A stretch of DNA of 64,000 bases from CAYVBW01 sp964588685 (GCA_964588685.1 CAZPQG010000003.1:1-64000), one strand, 5' to 3'; numbered from the stretch's first letter, positions 35,252 to 43,648 are shown. The notes: generated by a model from the sequence alone, not told the origin. Numbers and translations: made by a program.

Positions 35252-36127
35252 ATGTCACAAACAATCAAAAAAGCTGTTATTACTGCTGCTGGTTTTGGCT
35301 CACGGTTTTTACCAATTACTAAAACCTTTCCCAAAGAACTGCTGCCCATTGTTGACAAGCCTATCATTCAATATTTAATTGAAGAATGTGCTGAAGCCGG
35401 GATTGAAGAAGTAATAATTGTAGCTTCACCCTCAGAAGTAAGAAAGTTTGAAGATTATTTTTATGGAAGAGCGACTGCAATTAGAACCTTGATGATTCGC
35501 CAGGATAAGCTTGATCGGTGGCATAAAGTAGAAAAGCTTTTCCAGCTACCTAAAATTACTATTGTGCCGCAAGATGAAGCCCTGCCCTACGGTAACGGCA
35601 GGCCAATTTTAACTGTTAAAGATTTAGTGTCAGATGGTCCCTTTGTAGTGATGTACGGCGACGACTTAGTATTAAGCGAAGTTAGCGCTGTTAAACAACT
35701 AATTGACGCTTTTGAAAAAGATCCGTGTGATGGCTTGTTGGCAGTGCAAAAAGTGCCTTGGGATGAAGTCAGTCGCTATGGTGTAGTTAAAATTAAAGAA
35801 GGCACTGAAAATCAAATTGAAACAGTAATTGAAAAACCGGCTAGAGATGAAGCGCCGTCTAATTTAATCTCGTATGGTCGATATATCCTAACGCCAAAAA
35901 TTTTTGACTATCTTAAAGCTGATGCTACTGGTTTAGATGGGGAAATTTGGCTGCAGGATGCGAATGATAAAGTAGCTAAAGATGGTTTGGTAAGGTATAA
36001 AGTAGTTGAAGGTGAATGGATGACAACCGGCGATCCAATTAGATACATGAAAGCCCATATTCAGTTTATGCTGGCTCACGATACTTATGGCGAAGAGTTG
36101 GAAGAATTTATTAAGTCTTTAAATTAA
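35252..36127 (+). CDS. galU: UTP-glucose-1-phosphate uridylyltransferase (second copy)
   Basis: 291 aa, the usual bacterial GalU length. AVITAAGFGSRFLPITKTFPKELLPIVDKP is split by the family's GxGxRFLPxTKxxPKEM-like core; YGDDLVL is the metal site and VIEKPARDEAPSNL the conserved IEKP motif. It synthesises UDP-glucose for glycan assembly. This copy keeps the canonical TKxxPKE residues better than the one at 24997-25896. It is followed by a strong terminator at 36198 and stands as a single-gene unit. Confidence 0.94.
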   Translation: MSQTIKKAVITAAGFGSRFLPITKTFPKELLPIVDKPIIQYLIEECAEAGIEEVIIVASPSEVRKFEDYFYGRATAIRTLMIRQDKLDRWHKVEKLFQLPKITIVPQDEALPYGNGRPILTVKDLVSDGPFVVMYGDDLVLSEVSAVKQLIDAFEKDPCDGLLAVQKVPWDEVSRYGVVKIKEGTENQIETVIEKPARDEAPSNLISYGRYILTPKIFDYLKADATGLDGEIWLQDANDKVAKDGLVRYKVVEGEWMTTGDPIRYMKAHIQFMLAHDTYGEELEEFIKSLN

Positions 36128-36197
36128 TTTATTCGTTTAAGTAATGTTGGTAGTTGAAAAAACATAAAAACTTTTTGAAAATCTAGAATCGTAATAT

Positions 36198-36233
36198 AAA
36201 ATCTCCAGTCCAAAAAAACTGGAGATTTTGTTT
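36198..36233. terminator. Rho-independent terminator after galU
   Basis: A perfect 12-bp stem, AAAATCTCCAGT (36198-36209) with ACTGGAGATTTT (36218-36229), around an 8-nt loop, then GTTT. A-rich on one side and T-rich on the other, it can serve galU on the plus strand and the acyltransferase gene on the minus strand. Confidence 0.85.
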
Positions 36234-36349
36234 AAATTCATAAACAAACGTTAGTCTAAATTTATCTTTTTAAATTTTTTAATTGATATAAACTTCTTGC
36301 AACATATGTTAAAAATTTTGGAAAGGCATATTGAAATCAAGCACTTTCT

Positions 36350-37405
36350 TTAAGAAATAAATTTTCCACTAACGATTGTAGCGGTGGTAAACAGCGCTCC
36401 TGCCATAACCAGTGTTGAATTTCGGGGACCACTGGTCACTACTCCTTCCGCAATTCTTAATGCTAAAGTATGAGACAAGTAAATCAAGTACGAATATTTC
36501 CCGATCATCTGAAGGATTTTAAAATCTCGTTTAGTTGTTTTCAGTAAGACCGGTCCATAGATAATAACTGTTAGAATCACTGCCGAAGCATATAAAAATA
36601 CAGAAGGTCTAATAAAACTGGTGGAATAGGCGATATTGTTTGTAGTGTTTATCAACTCTTGTGCATCATTAACCATCCAACTTAGACTGGTTAAAATTAT
36701 TCCGAACAAAACAATTATCCATAAACTCCGTTCTCTTAGTCTTTTCAAGTTAAGCTGGGCGGCAAATAAACCGAGGGTAAAATAAAAAAACCAGTTAGCG
36801 AACAGTCGATATTGCACTTGATCATTGAGAAAAAAATCAGTTAGCAATCCTGCCTCTTGCATCAAAGCCCAACGAATAAATGCGAATAGCAAAATTTGCG
36901 ATATTCCTGTTCCTGCCAACAACCATTTAAAATAATGCTTCGGTAATAATTTTGAGATTAGAGCAAACAGTATGTAGAACTGAAATATTAACGGCACAAA
37001 ATAAAGGTGATAATCAATGTTTCCCAATAAAATTCCTTGCCAAAAACTAACCTCACCTTGAAACCAAGTGTGACTGACCTGAAGCATAATCAATAGAATC
37101 GCAGACCACAGTAAATAAAGTGGTAGTAATTTTTTAAGTCGTCCACCAATAAACTTTTGGGGTGACAAGCATTTTCCCTGATACTTACGAGCCAATCCAA
37201 AACCTGAGAGTGCTAAAAAAAGAGGAACGCTGAAACGCGCTACTTGATTAAGAACTATAAAAATAATATTGAAATCACAAACAGTATAAATGCTATCTGG
37301 AAACAGCGACAGGATATGCAGCAACACTACCGCCATAATCGCCACTGCTTTTGCTATTAGGCCAACTTTTTTCTCTGTGTTTACTCTAGATTCCTGATTT
37401 GCCAT
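36350..37405 (-). CDS. Acyltransferase family 3 membrane protein
   Basis: 351 aa with about ten transmembrane helices. The N-terminal AVAIMAVVLLHILSLFPDS carries the family's conserved histidine near a helix end, followed by SVPLFLALSGFGLARK, which matches the (V/A)P(L/I)FFxxSGF block of acyltransferase-3 proteins, and a later FYFTLGLFAAQLN segment. Such enzymes O-acylate surface polysaccharides or lipids. The C-terminus looks short but complete. It is isolated from the glycan cluster, adjacent to the tandem repeat and tRNA genes. Confidence 0.82.
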   Translation of the reverse strand: MANQESRVNTEKKVGLIAKAVAIMAVVLLHILSLFPDSIYTVCDFNIIFIVLNQVARFSVPLFLALSGFGLARKYQGKCLSPQKFIGGRLKKLLPLYLLWSAILLIMLQVSHTWFQGEVSFWQGILLGNIDYHLYFVPLIFQFYILFALISKLLPKHYFKWLLAGTGISQILLFAFIRWALMQEAGLLTDFFLNDQVQYRLFANWFFYFTLGLFAAQLNLKRLRERSLWIIVLFGIILTSLSWMVNDAQELINTTNNIAYSTSFIRPSVFLYASAVILTVIIYGPVLLKTTKRDFKILQMIGKYSYLIYLSHTLALRIAEGVVTSGPRNSTLVMAGALFTTATIVSGKFIS

Positions 37406-37466
37406 GAGATCATTATTGTATCAAAAAGGTGCATGCGAAATGCAAGATCAAATTGAGTACATTATT

Positions 37467-37779
37467 ATGCGGAAGGGGCGGGATTTACTGCTCGCTCAGC
37501 TTTCGCTGAGCTCCCAGCATAAGCAGGTTTTCGCTGTCGCTCAAACTTGCTTGACTTCTCATCCCGCTGGTACTCATATTTCTCAAAATATATTTATAAA
37601 TATATTTTGAGGAATGCGGAAGGGGCGGGATTTACTGCTCGCTCAGCTTTCGCTGAGCTCCCAGCATAAGCAGGTTTTCGCTGTCGCTCAAACTTGCTTG
37701 ACTTCTCATCCCGCTGGTACTCATATTTCTCAAAATATATTTATAAATATATTTTGAGGAATGCGGAAGGGGCGGGATT
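37467..37779. repeat. 147-bp tandem repeat abutting tRNA-Ser and copying its 3' end
   Basis: Two full copies (37467-37613 and 37614-37760) and a 19-nt partial third copy (37761-37779) that is the 3' end of the tRNA-Ser gene. Read on the minus strand, each copy begins with a perfect 30-nt AT-rich palindrome, then GCGGGAT, two inner hairpins (one GCTCAGC-GAAA-GCTGAGC with a GNRA tetraloop), then ATCCCGC pairing with GCGGGAT, then CCCTTCCGCA identical to the tRNA acceptor 3' end. Each copy also contains a 30-codon minus-strand ORF (37485-37577 and 37632-37724). It looks like a tRNA-3'-end-derived structured element rather than a simple repeat. Confidence 0.85.
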
Positions 37780-37848
37780 CGAACCCGCGAGGCCTGTATA
37801 GGCGCCGGTTTTCGAAACCGGTGCAATAGACCACTATGCGACCCTTCC
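37764..37848 (-). tRNA. tRNA-Ser (anticodon CGA)
   Basis: 85 nt, minus strand. Acceptor GGAAGGG/CCCTTCC, discriminator G. Anticodon stem CCGGT/ACCGG with loop TTCGAAA, giving CGA, which reads UCG. A long variable arm (GCCT-ATAC-AGGC) identifies class II tRNA-Ser. T-arm GCGGG-TTCGAAT-CCCGC. The genome does not encode the terminal CCA. Its 3' end is duplicated twice in the tandem repeat immediately downstream. Confidence 0.95.
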
Positions 37849-37860
37849 CTTTTTAAACTA

Positions 37861-37884
37861 AAAATTGCTGCTGCCAGCAATTTT
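37861..37884. terminator. Hairpin between the two tRNA genes
   Basis: A perfect 10-bp stem AAAATTGCTG (37861-37870) / CAGCAATTTT (37875-37884) with loop CTGC. It lies between tRNA-Arg and tRNA-Ser on the minus strand, probably the terminator of tRNA-Arg, and works in either direction. Confidence 0.65.
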
Positions 37885-37900
37885 AAAAATTTTAAACTTG

Positions 37901-37974
37901 CGCACCCGGCGGGATTCGAACCCACGACCTTCAGTTCCGCAAACTGACGCTCTATCCAGCTAAGCTACGGGTGC
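37901..37974 (-). tRNA. tRNA-Arg (anticodon GCG)
   Basis: 74 nt, minus strand. Acceptor GCACCCG/CGGGTGC, discriminator G. Anticodon stem TCAGT/ACTGA with loop TTGCGGA, giving GCG, which reads the Arg codons CGC and CGU. T-arm GTGGG-TTCGAAT-CCCGC. CCA not encoded. Bacteria usually read this box with an ACG anticodon edited to ICG by TadA; a G34 version is unusual. Confidence 0.93.
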
Positions 37975-38129
37975 TGATAATACTAAAAGCAAAGAACTAA
38001 AAAATACAAAAAATAATAAAATTCAATTAAAATTAGCTGCTGTCTCTATATATTTTACTCTGAATTAGGCATTTTGTCAGGAGACAGATAAACTTATAAT
38101 TAAAAAATTTAGAGATTAATTATCTTCTC

Positions 38130-38504
38130 TTAGCACCACATTTCAATAATTTTCACGGCAAAAATAGCTGTCCCTATCACAGCAGCTGCCATTGCGATCA
38201 CTAATACAGCTCCGGCTGATAAATCTCTCACTTTTTGGGTAGCTTTATAAGCTAAGTTCTGTTCACGCTGAATCAAATTAGCCAGTTCTTCAATAGCGGT
38301 ATTAAATAATTCCGCTGTCCACACTAAAGCAATTAATATTAAGATCGCAAACCATTCCATACGATCCAAACCAAATATTTTGCCTCCTATTAATACCACT
38401 GCTGCAGCCAAAATATGACACTGCATACTCAGCTCCTTAAAACTTAATTTGATACCGCTAAATGCATGTTTAAAAGCTTTAAAAAACCGTTTTATTTTAG
38501 ACAT
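38130..38504 (-). CDS. dgkA: Diacylglycerol kinase / undecaprenol kinase
   Basis: 124 aa, three transmembrane helices. The signature ELFNTAIEELANLIQ, and then KVRDLSAGAVLV, corresponds to ExxNTAIExxxD ... AKDxxAGAVL of the prokaryotic DAGK family; the AKD lysine position reads VRD here. In gram-positive and other bacteria the related enzyme phosphorylates undecaprenol, recycling the lipid carrier used in wall and surface-glycan synthesis, which fits the WecA-like and GT39-like genes of the window. It stands between the tRNAs and uvrD, minus strand. Confidence 0.88.
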   Translation of the reverse strand: MSKIKRFFKAFKHAFSGIKLSFKELSMQCHILAAAVVLIGGKIFGLDRMEWFAILILIALVWTAELFNTAIEELANLIQREQNLAYKATQKVRDLSAGAVLVIAMAAAVIGTAIFAVKIIEMWC

Positions 38505-38746
38505 AATTATAATTTTTTTTGATAGGCATACTTAATAAGAGCAGCGCTTAAATTATTTTAAGTAAAAAAAATTTATTGCCACCATATTACAACTACTTAT
38601 ACGTCACTCACATTAGTTTACCATTTTTAGTACAGCAGTTACATTTTGCCATAAATTTTCTGAGGGAAGGCTCTCAGTGTTTTATCTCCAGCTGAAAACA
38701 AAATCTGTTTCCCTGTGGCTAGAGTATTAAAATTCGAGTCACTCCA

Positions 38747-38801
38747 GGGGGATAATCCCCTTGACCCACCCCATTCGGATTTATTCCGCAGCAAGCTGCG
38801 G
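38747..38801. repeat. GC-rich palindromes downstream of the helicase gene
   Basis: GGGGAT-A-ATCCCC (38748-38760) and CCGCAG-CAAG-CTGCGG (38786-38801) are close together in a G+C-rich patch, in contrast with the AT-rich surroundings. The second lies 14 nt past the helicase stop codon (minus strand) and could act in 3'-end formation. The rest of the 311-nt spacer 38505-38815 shows nothing further. The patch resembles REP/MITE-type intergenic palindromes, but a genome-wide copy count is not available here. Confidence 0.4.
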
Positions 38802-38815
38802 GGCGATAATCAAAA

Positions 38816-40804
38816 TTAAAACAGCTTTTTTTGCCTTTTTTTTTCTCGCTGCTGTTGTTGTTTTTGTTTAAGCTTTGATGTTTGCGGATCAGTCTTTTCA
38901 ATTAATGGTTCTCCTTCAATCTCTGCTAAAAATGAGGAAAGCTGCTGCTTTTGCTGCCATCTATTTTCTGTTGTCAATAAAAAAAATCCTTTTTTTGCTC
39001 GAGTAAGAGCCACGTATAATAAATTTTTTTCTTCTTGCTGCTGCTTTTCTTTCTCAACCGGTAATATTTGTTTTTTTCTCAGCTGCAAGGGAATAATGTC
39101 TTGCTCAAAACCAAGCAAATAAATCCAATCAAATTCCAAGCCTTTGGCAGCATGCATAGATAATAAGCTAATTTTATCTGCCTGCTGATCATAAAAATTG
39201 CGCTGTTTTAAAGTGGAAAAATAATCTAAAAAAGAAAGCAGTGGGTTGGCTTCATCTTCAAACTGCATTAAGTCCACCCTTAATTGCGTCCAATTTTCTT
39301 GGTCAGTTTTAGGCAAATTGAGCTGCTGTTGAGTGATAGTTAATAGTTTTTGCAAAGAGGCATCTTGCTCAACTGCTTTTATAGTCTGTTCGTACAGCTG
39401 CAAAATTTTTCTAACTTGTGATTGATCTTCAGCCTGAAGACTGCTGCCGGCTGCGGACTGATTTAAAAGCGCCGACCATTCAATTTGCTCGTTATTTTGA
39501 TAATTTAATAATTTATCAATAGTTTGATAAGAAATATCTAAAAATTTATTGGTTAATAATGCAGTCCAAAATTGGTCCTCAGGATGATTTTCTTGACTAT
39601 TAGCTGCTTGATTGCTGCCGCTCCGACTGTCAGTTTCTGCTTGATTAATTTTAACTGTCGCGGCTGCGATACGCCACAAATTAATTAGCAACTGTACGCT
39701 GTTAGTTGAATATAAAGAATCTTTGCCCACCTTTTGATAGGGCCAGCCGGCTTGTTTTATTTTCTTTTCAATCTCTGACCCCAGTTGGTGTAAACGATAA
39801 ACAATAGCAAAATCTTTAAACAAAGCTCCTGTTTGTTGATGGTAATTGCTGGCTGAAATTAAACCGGAACCTCCCAGTTTGGCTTCAATTTGGTCCACAA
39901 TCCAATCAGCCTCTGTAAACTGATTTAAAGTACGAATTAACTGTGTCTGGCCAGGTGTTTCAACTTGCGTTAACAGCTCTTTTTCTTGAGGAAATAAACG
40001 GCCGGCAACAGTTAGTATCTCTTGGCGGCTGCGATAATTTTTTACCAAATTGTGAGAAGATGTCCGGCTAAAATCTTGCTTTAATTTATCAAAGGAAGCA
40101 GCACTGGCACCGCGAAAACCATAAATTGCTTGCCGAGGGTCACCAATCGCAAATAACTGTCTGCCTTGCTTAGCCCACAAAACAGCAATTTGGTACTGCA
40201 AGGGACTTACATCCTGAAATTCATCAATTAATAAATATGAACTGGGTGAAAAACTGCTGATTTTAACTTTATGCAGTAATCTCAGCAGCAAATCATCATA
40301 ATCAATTTGTTGCCTGCTTTTTAATTGCTGTTGATACGACTGATAAAGCTCGCTAATTTCAGCCGACACTTGAGATAATAAAGCGTGATCATTTTTAATT
40401 TGACTGACAGCCAGCAAAGCATCGTCAGCACTTATTTCTAACTTTAGATTATCTACAAGAGCCTGCATCATTCGCCATTGATCAATATCTGTTACTAAAT
40501 CAAGTTGAGATAAATCCAACAATTGAACAGCTAATGAATGAAAAGTTCCCAAATTTAGATTGCCAGCAGCTGTATCTCCAACTGCAGTTTTAATCCTATT
40601 TTTTATTTCTTGGGCAGCTCGACGAGTAAAAGTAATAGCCGTAATTTGGCCCGTTTGAACACCGGTAGACAAGAGGTAGTTAATTTTTGCCACCAGAGTC
40701 ATAGTCTTACCTGTACCCGGACCGGCTTTCACCAGTACGATTTGGTCGTCATCTTTAACTGCTTTTTTTTGGGCCGAATTGAGCTGCTGAAAAAAAGAAC
40801 GCAT
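38816..40804 (-). CDS. UvrD/Rep-family superfamily 1 DNA helicase
   Basis: 662 aa. Motif I VKAGPGTGKTMTLVAKI near residue 25-41, Ia ITFTRRAAQEI, motif II LIDEFQDVSPLQY, motif III AIGDPRQAIYGFRG, motif V LLSMHAAKGLEFDWIYLLGFE and motif VI LLYVALTRAKKGFFLL. It is shorter than UvrD (about 720 aa) and ends in a Gln/Lys-rich tail. A 3'-5' helicase for repair or replication restart. It begins 35 nt downstream of the EndoQ-like gene on the same strand, so the two are likely co-transcribed. Confidence 0.92.
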   Translation of the reverse strand: MRSFFQQLNSAQKKAVKDDDQIVLVKAGPGTGKTMTLVAKINYLLSTGVQTGQITAITFTRRAAQEIKNRIKTAVGDTAAGNLNLGTFHSLAVQLLDLSQLDLVTDIDQWRMMQALVDNLKLEISADDALLAVSQIKNDHALLSQVSAEISELYQSYQQQLKSRQQIDYDDLLLRLLHKVKISSFSPSSYLLIDEFQDVSPLQYQIAVLWAKQGRQLFAIGDPRQAIYGFRGASAASFDKLKQDFSRTSSHNLVKNYRSRQEILTVAGRLFPQEKELLTQVETPGQTQLIRTLNQFTEADWIVDQIEAKLGGSGLISASNYHQQTGALFKDFAIVYRLHQLGSEIEKKIKQAGWPYQKVGKDSLYSTNSVQLLINLWRIAAATVKINQAETDSRSGSNQAANSQENHPEDQFWTALLTNKFLDISYQTIDKLLNYQNNEQIEWSALLNQSAAGSSLQAEDQSQVRKILQLYEQTIKAVEQDASLQKLLTITQQQLNLPKTDQENWTQLRVDLMQFEDEANPLLSFLDYFSTLKQRNFYDQQADKISLLSMHAAKGLEFDWIYLLGFEQDIIPLQLRKKQILPVEKEKQQQEEKNLLYVALTRAKKGFFLLTTENRWQQKQQLSSFLAEIEGEPLIEKTDPQTSKLKQKQQQQREKKRQKKLF

Positions 40805-40839
40805 GAAAAATTTGTAAAAATAATATAAACCTCAAATAT

Positions 40840-42135
40840 TTAAAAACCTAAAGTTTTTTGGCCTTTAAATGATTTTGCTTCTTTTTCATCTTTAAAAAGC
40901 TTAATCTCGCCGTAAACACCATCGTAACCGGGTTTAACAATCACTTTTCCTGCCCGCATGCGTCTAATAGCCTCTGCTATCACCGGCCAGCTTGCTTGTT
41001 TAAGCTCAGCAACTTCAACTTGGCGCAAAATCTTGAACTCACTGCCAAATTGAGACAACAACTGCTGATATATATTTTGCACTGTTTTAGTTTGCGTCCC
41101 CTTCACTCCACTGACTTCTGCAATTATTTCAGGCAGCGGAATAATATATTCTACTTTTTTATGATTTTTAGGTACAAAATCAGCCGATCGATCAGCTAAT
41201 TGGTCAACCTGATAATCTACTCCCAATACTAAAGGTTTCCCACATTGAGGACATATGCCTTCATGTTTTTTAGTCTCTTGAGGACTAAAAACAACGTTGC
41301 ACTTGCGGTGTCCATCATAATGATATTTTCCTTCTTGAGGATAAAACTCTATGGTACCAACAAAGCGCTCATCATTGCTGACAATAGCGCCATAAATCTC
41401 CGGATAAGACAAATCAGTGTTAATTACATTGGCTTCACGCCCTAAATTTTGAGGAGAGTGAGCGTCTGAATTGGATACTAAAGTTACATGGTCTAAATTA
41501 GACACTCTCCAATTCATAAAAGGATCTGAAGAGAGACCAGTTTCAACAGCTTTAATTTCAGGCGCTAATTCTTCAAAGGCTTCTGCTAAAGAATTAAAGC
41601 CTGATTTTGAGCCAAACATGGCGAACCAAGGGGTCCAAATATGAGCCGGAATAAACAAAGTTTGGTCACCGGCAGCTTTAACGATTTTAAATAATTCTTT
41701 ACTATCCAGGCCTAAAATTGGTCTGCCGTCTGCTGATAGATTGCCGATATTGTTAAGCTGAGCATTAATTTTAGCCACTGTTTTAAAATCAGGGGCCGCT
41801 GCTAATTGATGCAGCTTACGTACTGAATCTTTTTTACTGTAAATGGTACTTATTTCCGCAGTCAAAATAAATCTCACTTCACTATGACGGCAAGCTTCAG
41901 GAATTTGAGCCTCGACCTCTTTTTTAAAATCCGACTTTAATTGCCATAAACCGGGCTCAGCCGGCTCAAGTTGATGCTGCATCTCCTCAATCCACTGCGG
42001 ATGTGTAAAATCACCGGTCCCGACTACATTAATTCCTTTAATTTTGGCCCATAAATAAATTTGCGGCAGAGTCATATCAGCGCTAGTGGCTCGAGAATAA
42101 TGCGAGTGGAGATGTAAATCAACAATTAAAGACAT
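40840..42135 (-). CDS. Endonuclease Q-like PHP-domain nuclease
   Basis: 431 aa. The N-terminus has the PHP metal motif DLHLHSHYSRA followed by GTGDFTHPQW, then AEISTIY, a histidine in IPAHIWTPWFAMFGSKSGF, and SNSDAHSPQNLGREAN, all EndoQ features. A zinc-ribbon-like segment (CNVV ... CPQCGKPL) follows, then a C-terminal helical domain ending in RRMRAGKV. EndoQ enzymes nick DNA 5' of deaminated bases (uracil, hypoxanthine, xanthine) and occur in Thermococcales and scattered bacteria. An AGAGGA Shine-Dalgarno lies upstream of the ATG. Its co-direction with a UvrD-like helicase suggests an excision-repair unit. Confidence 0.85.
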   Translation of the reverse strand: MSLIVDLHLHSHYSRATSADMTLPQIYLWAKIKGINVVGTGDFTHPQWIEEMQHQLEPAEPGLWQLKSDFKKEVEAQIPEACRHSEVRFILTAEISTIYSKKDSVRKLHQLAAAPDFKTVAKINAQLNNIGNLSADGRPILGLDSKELFKIVKAAGDQTLFIPAHIWTPWFAMFGSKSGFNSLAEAFEELAPEIKAVETGLSSDPFMNWRVSNLDHVTLVSNSDAHSPQNLGREANVINTDLSYPEIYGAIVSNDERFVGTIEFYPQEGKYHYDGHRKCNVVFSPQETKKHEGICPQCGKPLVLGVDYQVDQLADRSADFVPKNHKKVEYIIPLPEIIAEVSGVKGTQTKTVQNIYQQLLSQFGSEFKILRQVEVAELKQASWPVIAEAIRRMRAGKVIVKPGYDGVYGEIKLFKDEKEAKSFKGQKTLGF

Positions 42136-42261
42136 AGAATTATCCTCTTAAATTCATGTTTATTACCGGTGTTAATTGCTAAAAAAATTAATAATCACAC
42201 ATTAATTATTAAAAAACTACAAACCATTGTAAAACAGTTTTCTAAAATCGCATTGCTATAC

Positions 42262-42267
42262 TATAAT
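42262..42267 (+). promoter_or_regulatory. Candidate -10 box for eno
   Basis: TATAAT at 42262-42267, about 50 nt before the enolase start, inside a short palindrome-like TGCTAT/ATAGCA. No consensus -35 at 17 nt. It could drive an eno-gpmI transcript. Confidence 0.3.
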
Positions 42268-42316
42268 AGCATCTAATTAAACATTATTTTCTTATCAATC
42301 TATTATTTTATCTTCT

Positions 42317-43648
42317 ATGAAAATCACTCATATTAAGGCCCAAGAAATTCTTGACTCCCGCGGCAATCCAACAGTCGAAGCTCATGTCACCGTTGAAGGA
42401 GATGTAACTACTAAAGCGGCCGTACCTTCAGGAGCTTCTACCGGCAGCCATGAAGCTTTGGAGTTGAGAGATGGGGATGATAAGCGTTACCTGGGTAAAG
42501 GGGTGCAAAAAGCTGTGGCTAACGTTAATAATTTAATTGAACCGGAATTAATTGGCATGGATGTGACGAACCAAGCAGCTATTGACCAAAAAATGCTGTC
42601 TTTAGACGGGACTAAATTAAAAAAAGAATTGGGAGCCAATGCAATTTTGGCAGTTTCAATGGCCGTGACTCGAGCCGGTGCCCAAGCAAAAAATCTGCCT
42701 TTATATGCTTATATTAACACTTTGTTTAACGCTGAAGTAGAGTCTAACAGCGACACAGAGCTTAACAGCGACACAAACCAATTTTTAATGCCGGTGCCAA
42801 TGATGAATGTATTAAACGGCGGAGAACACGCAGTCGGAGGCGTTGACATGCAAGAATACATGATCATGCCGGTAGGAGCCCCTAATATTCAAGAAGCAAT
42901 CCGCTGGGGGTCTGAAATTTTTCACGTCTTAGGCAAAATTTTAAAAGAACAAGGTTATCAAACCACTGTCGGCGACGAGGGCGGATATGCTCCCAAACTT
43001 GATTCAAATGAAGCACCGCTAAAATTAATTATGCAGGCTATTAAACAAGCCGGTTATCAACCGGGTGCAGAGATTAGTATTGCGATGGATCCAGCCGCTT
43101 CCGAATTTTATCAAGGTGGCCGCTATCATCTAGCGATAGAAGACAAGCAGTTAACTGCTGAAGAATTGATAGCAAAATATCAACGCTGGAATGAAAACTA
43201 TCCCATTATTTCAATTGAGGATGGTTTGGCTGAGGACGACTGGGACGGTTTCAAGCTTATGACTGACAAAATGGGCGATAAAATGCAAATTGTCGGCGAT
43301 GACCTGCTTGTCACCAACCACGACAGATTAAAAAAAGCAATCAAAGAAGAAGCCTGCAACTCAATTTTAATTAAACTTAATCAAATTGGATCTGTCACTG
43401 AAACTATTAACACTATTAAATTAGCTAAGGAAGCCGAGTTTACAGCCATAGTCTCACATCGATCCGGAGAAACTGAAGATACATTTATTGCTGATTTTGT
43501 AGTCGGGGCTCAAACCGGACAAATTAAGACTGGTTCTTTAAGTAGAAGTGAGAGAGTGGCTAAATACAATCAGTTAATGAGAATCGAGAGAAAGTTGGGT
43601 GAACAGAGCGCTTATGCATCGATGCCTTTTGCTAAACAAGCAGCATAA
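42317..43648 (+). CDS. eno: Enolase
   Basis: 443 aa. ILDSRGNPTVEAHVT near the N-terminus, SGASTGSHEALELRD, the metal aspartate in SIAMDPAASEF, ISIEDGLAED, VGDDLLVTN, the catalytic lysine in ILIKLNQIGSV and SHRSGETED. It interconverts 2-phosphoglycerate and phosphoenolpyruvate. A short Asn/Ser/Asp insert (around residue 138-150) is encoded by an imperfect 13-base duplication (TAACAGCGACACA twice) at about 42746-42777. No Shine-Dalgarno. It is followed 61 nt later by gpmI in the same direction, consistent with one glycolytic operon. Confidence 0.97.
   Translation: MKITHIKAQEILDSRGNPTVEAHVTVEGDVTTKAAVPSGASTGSHEALELRDGDDKRYLGKGVQKAVANVNNLIEPELIGMDVTNQAAIDQKMLSLDGTKLKKELGANAILAVSMAVTRAGAQAKNLPLYAYINTLFNAEVESNSDTELNSDTNQFLMPVPMMNVLNGGEHAVGGVDMQEYMIMPVGAPNIQEAIRWGSEIFHVLGKILKEQGYQTTVGDEGGYAPKLDSNEAPLKLIMQAIKQAGYQPGAEISIAMDPAASEFYQGGRYHLAIEDKQLTAEELIAKYQRWNENYPIISIEDGLAEDDWDGFKLMTDKMGDKMQIVGDDLLVTNHDRLKKAIKEEACNSILIKLNQIGSVTETINTIKLAKEAEFTAIVSHRSGETEDTFIADFVVGAQTGQIKTGSLSRSERVAKYNQLMRIERKLGEQSAYASMPFAKQAA

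Noticed and set aside
37467..37779. CRISPR array or ordinary attachment site
   Set aside because: Unit length, lack of spacers and identity of the complete units rule out CRISPR; no integrase gene is nearby, so att repeats of an integrated element are not supported.
37632..37925. 97-codon minus-strand ORF across the repeat and tRNA-Ser
   Set aside because: It reads through a tRNA gene; only the 30-codon part inside each repeat unit is considered, and even that may be non-coding.
38719..38901. 60-codon ORF overlapping the end of the helicase gene
   Set aside because: Out of frame with the helicase, mostly basic low-complexity residues, no start signal.
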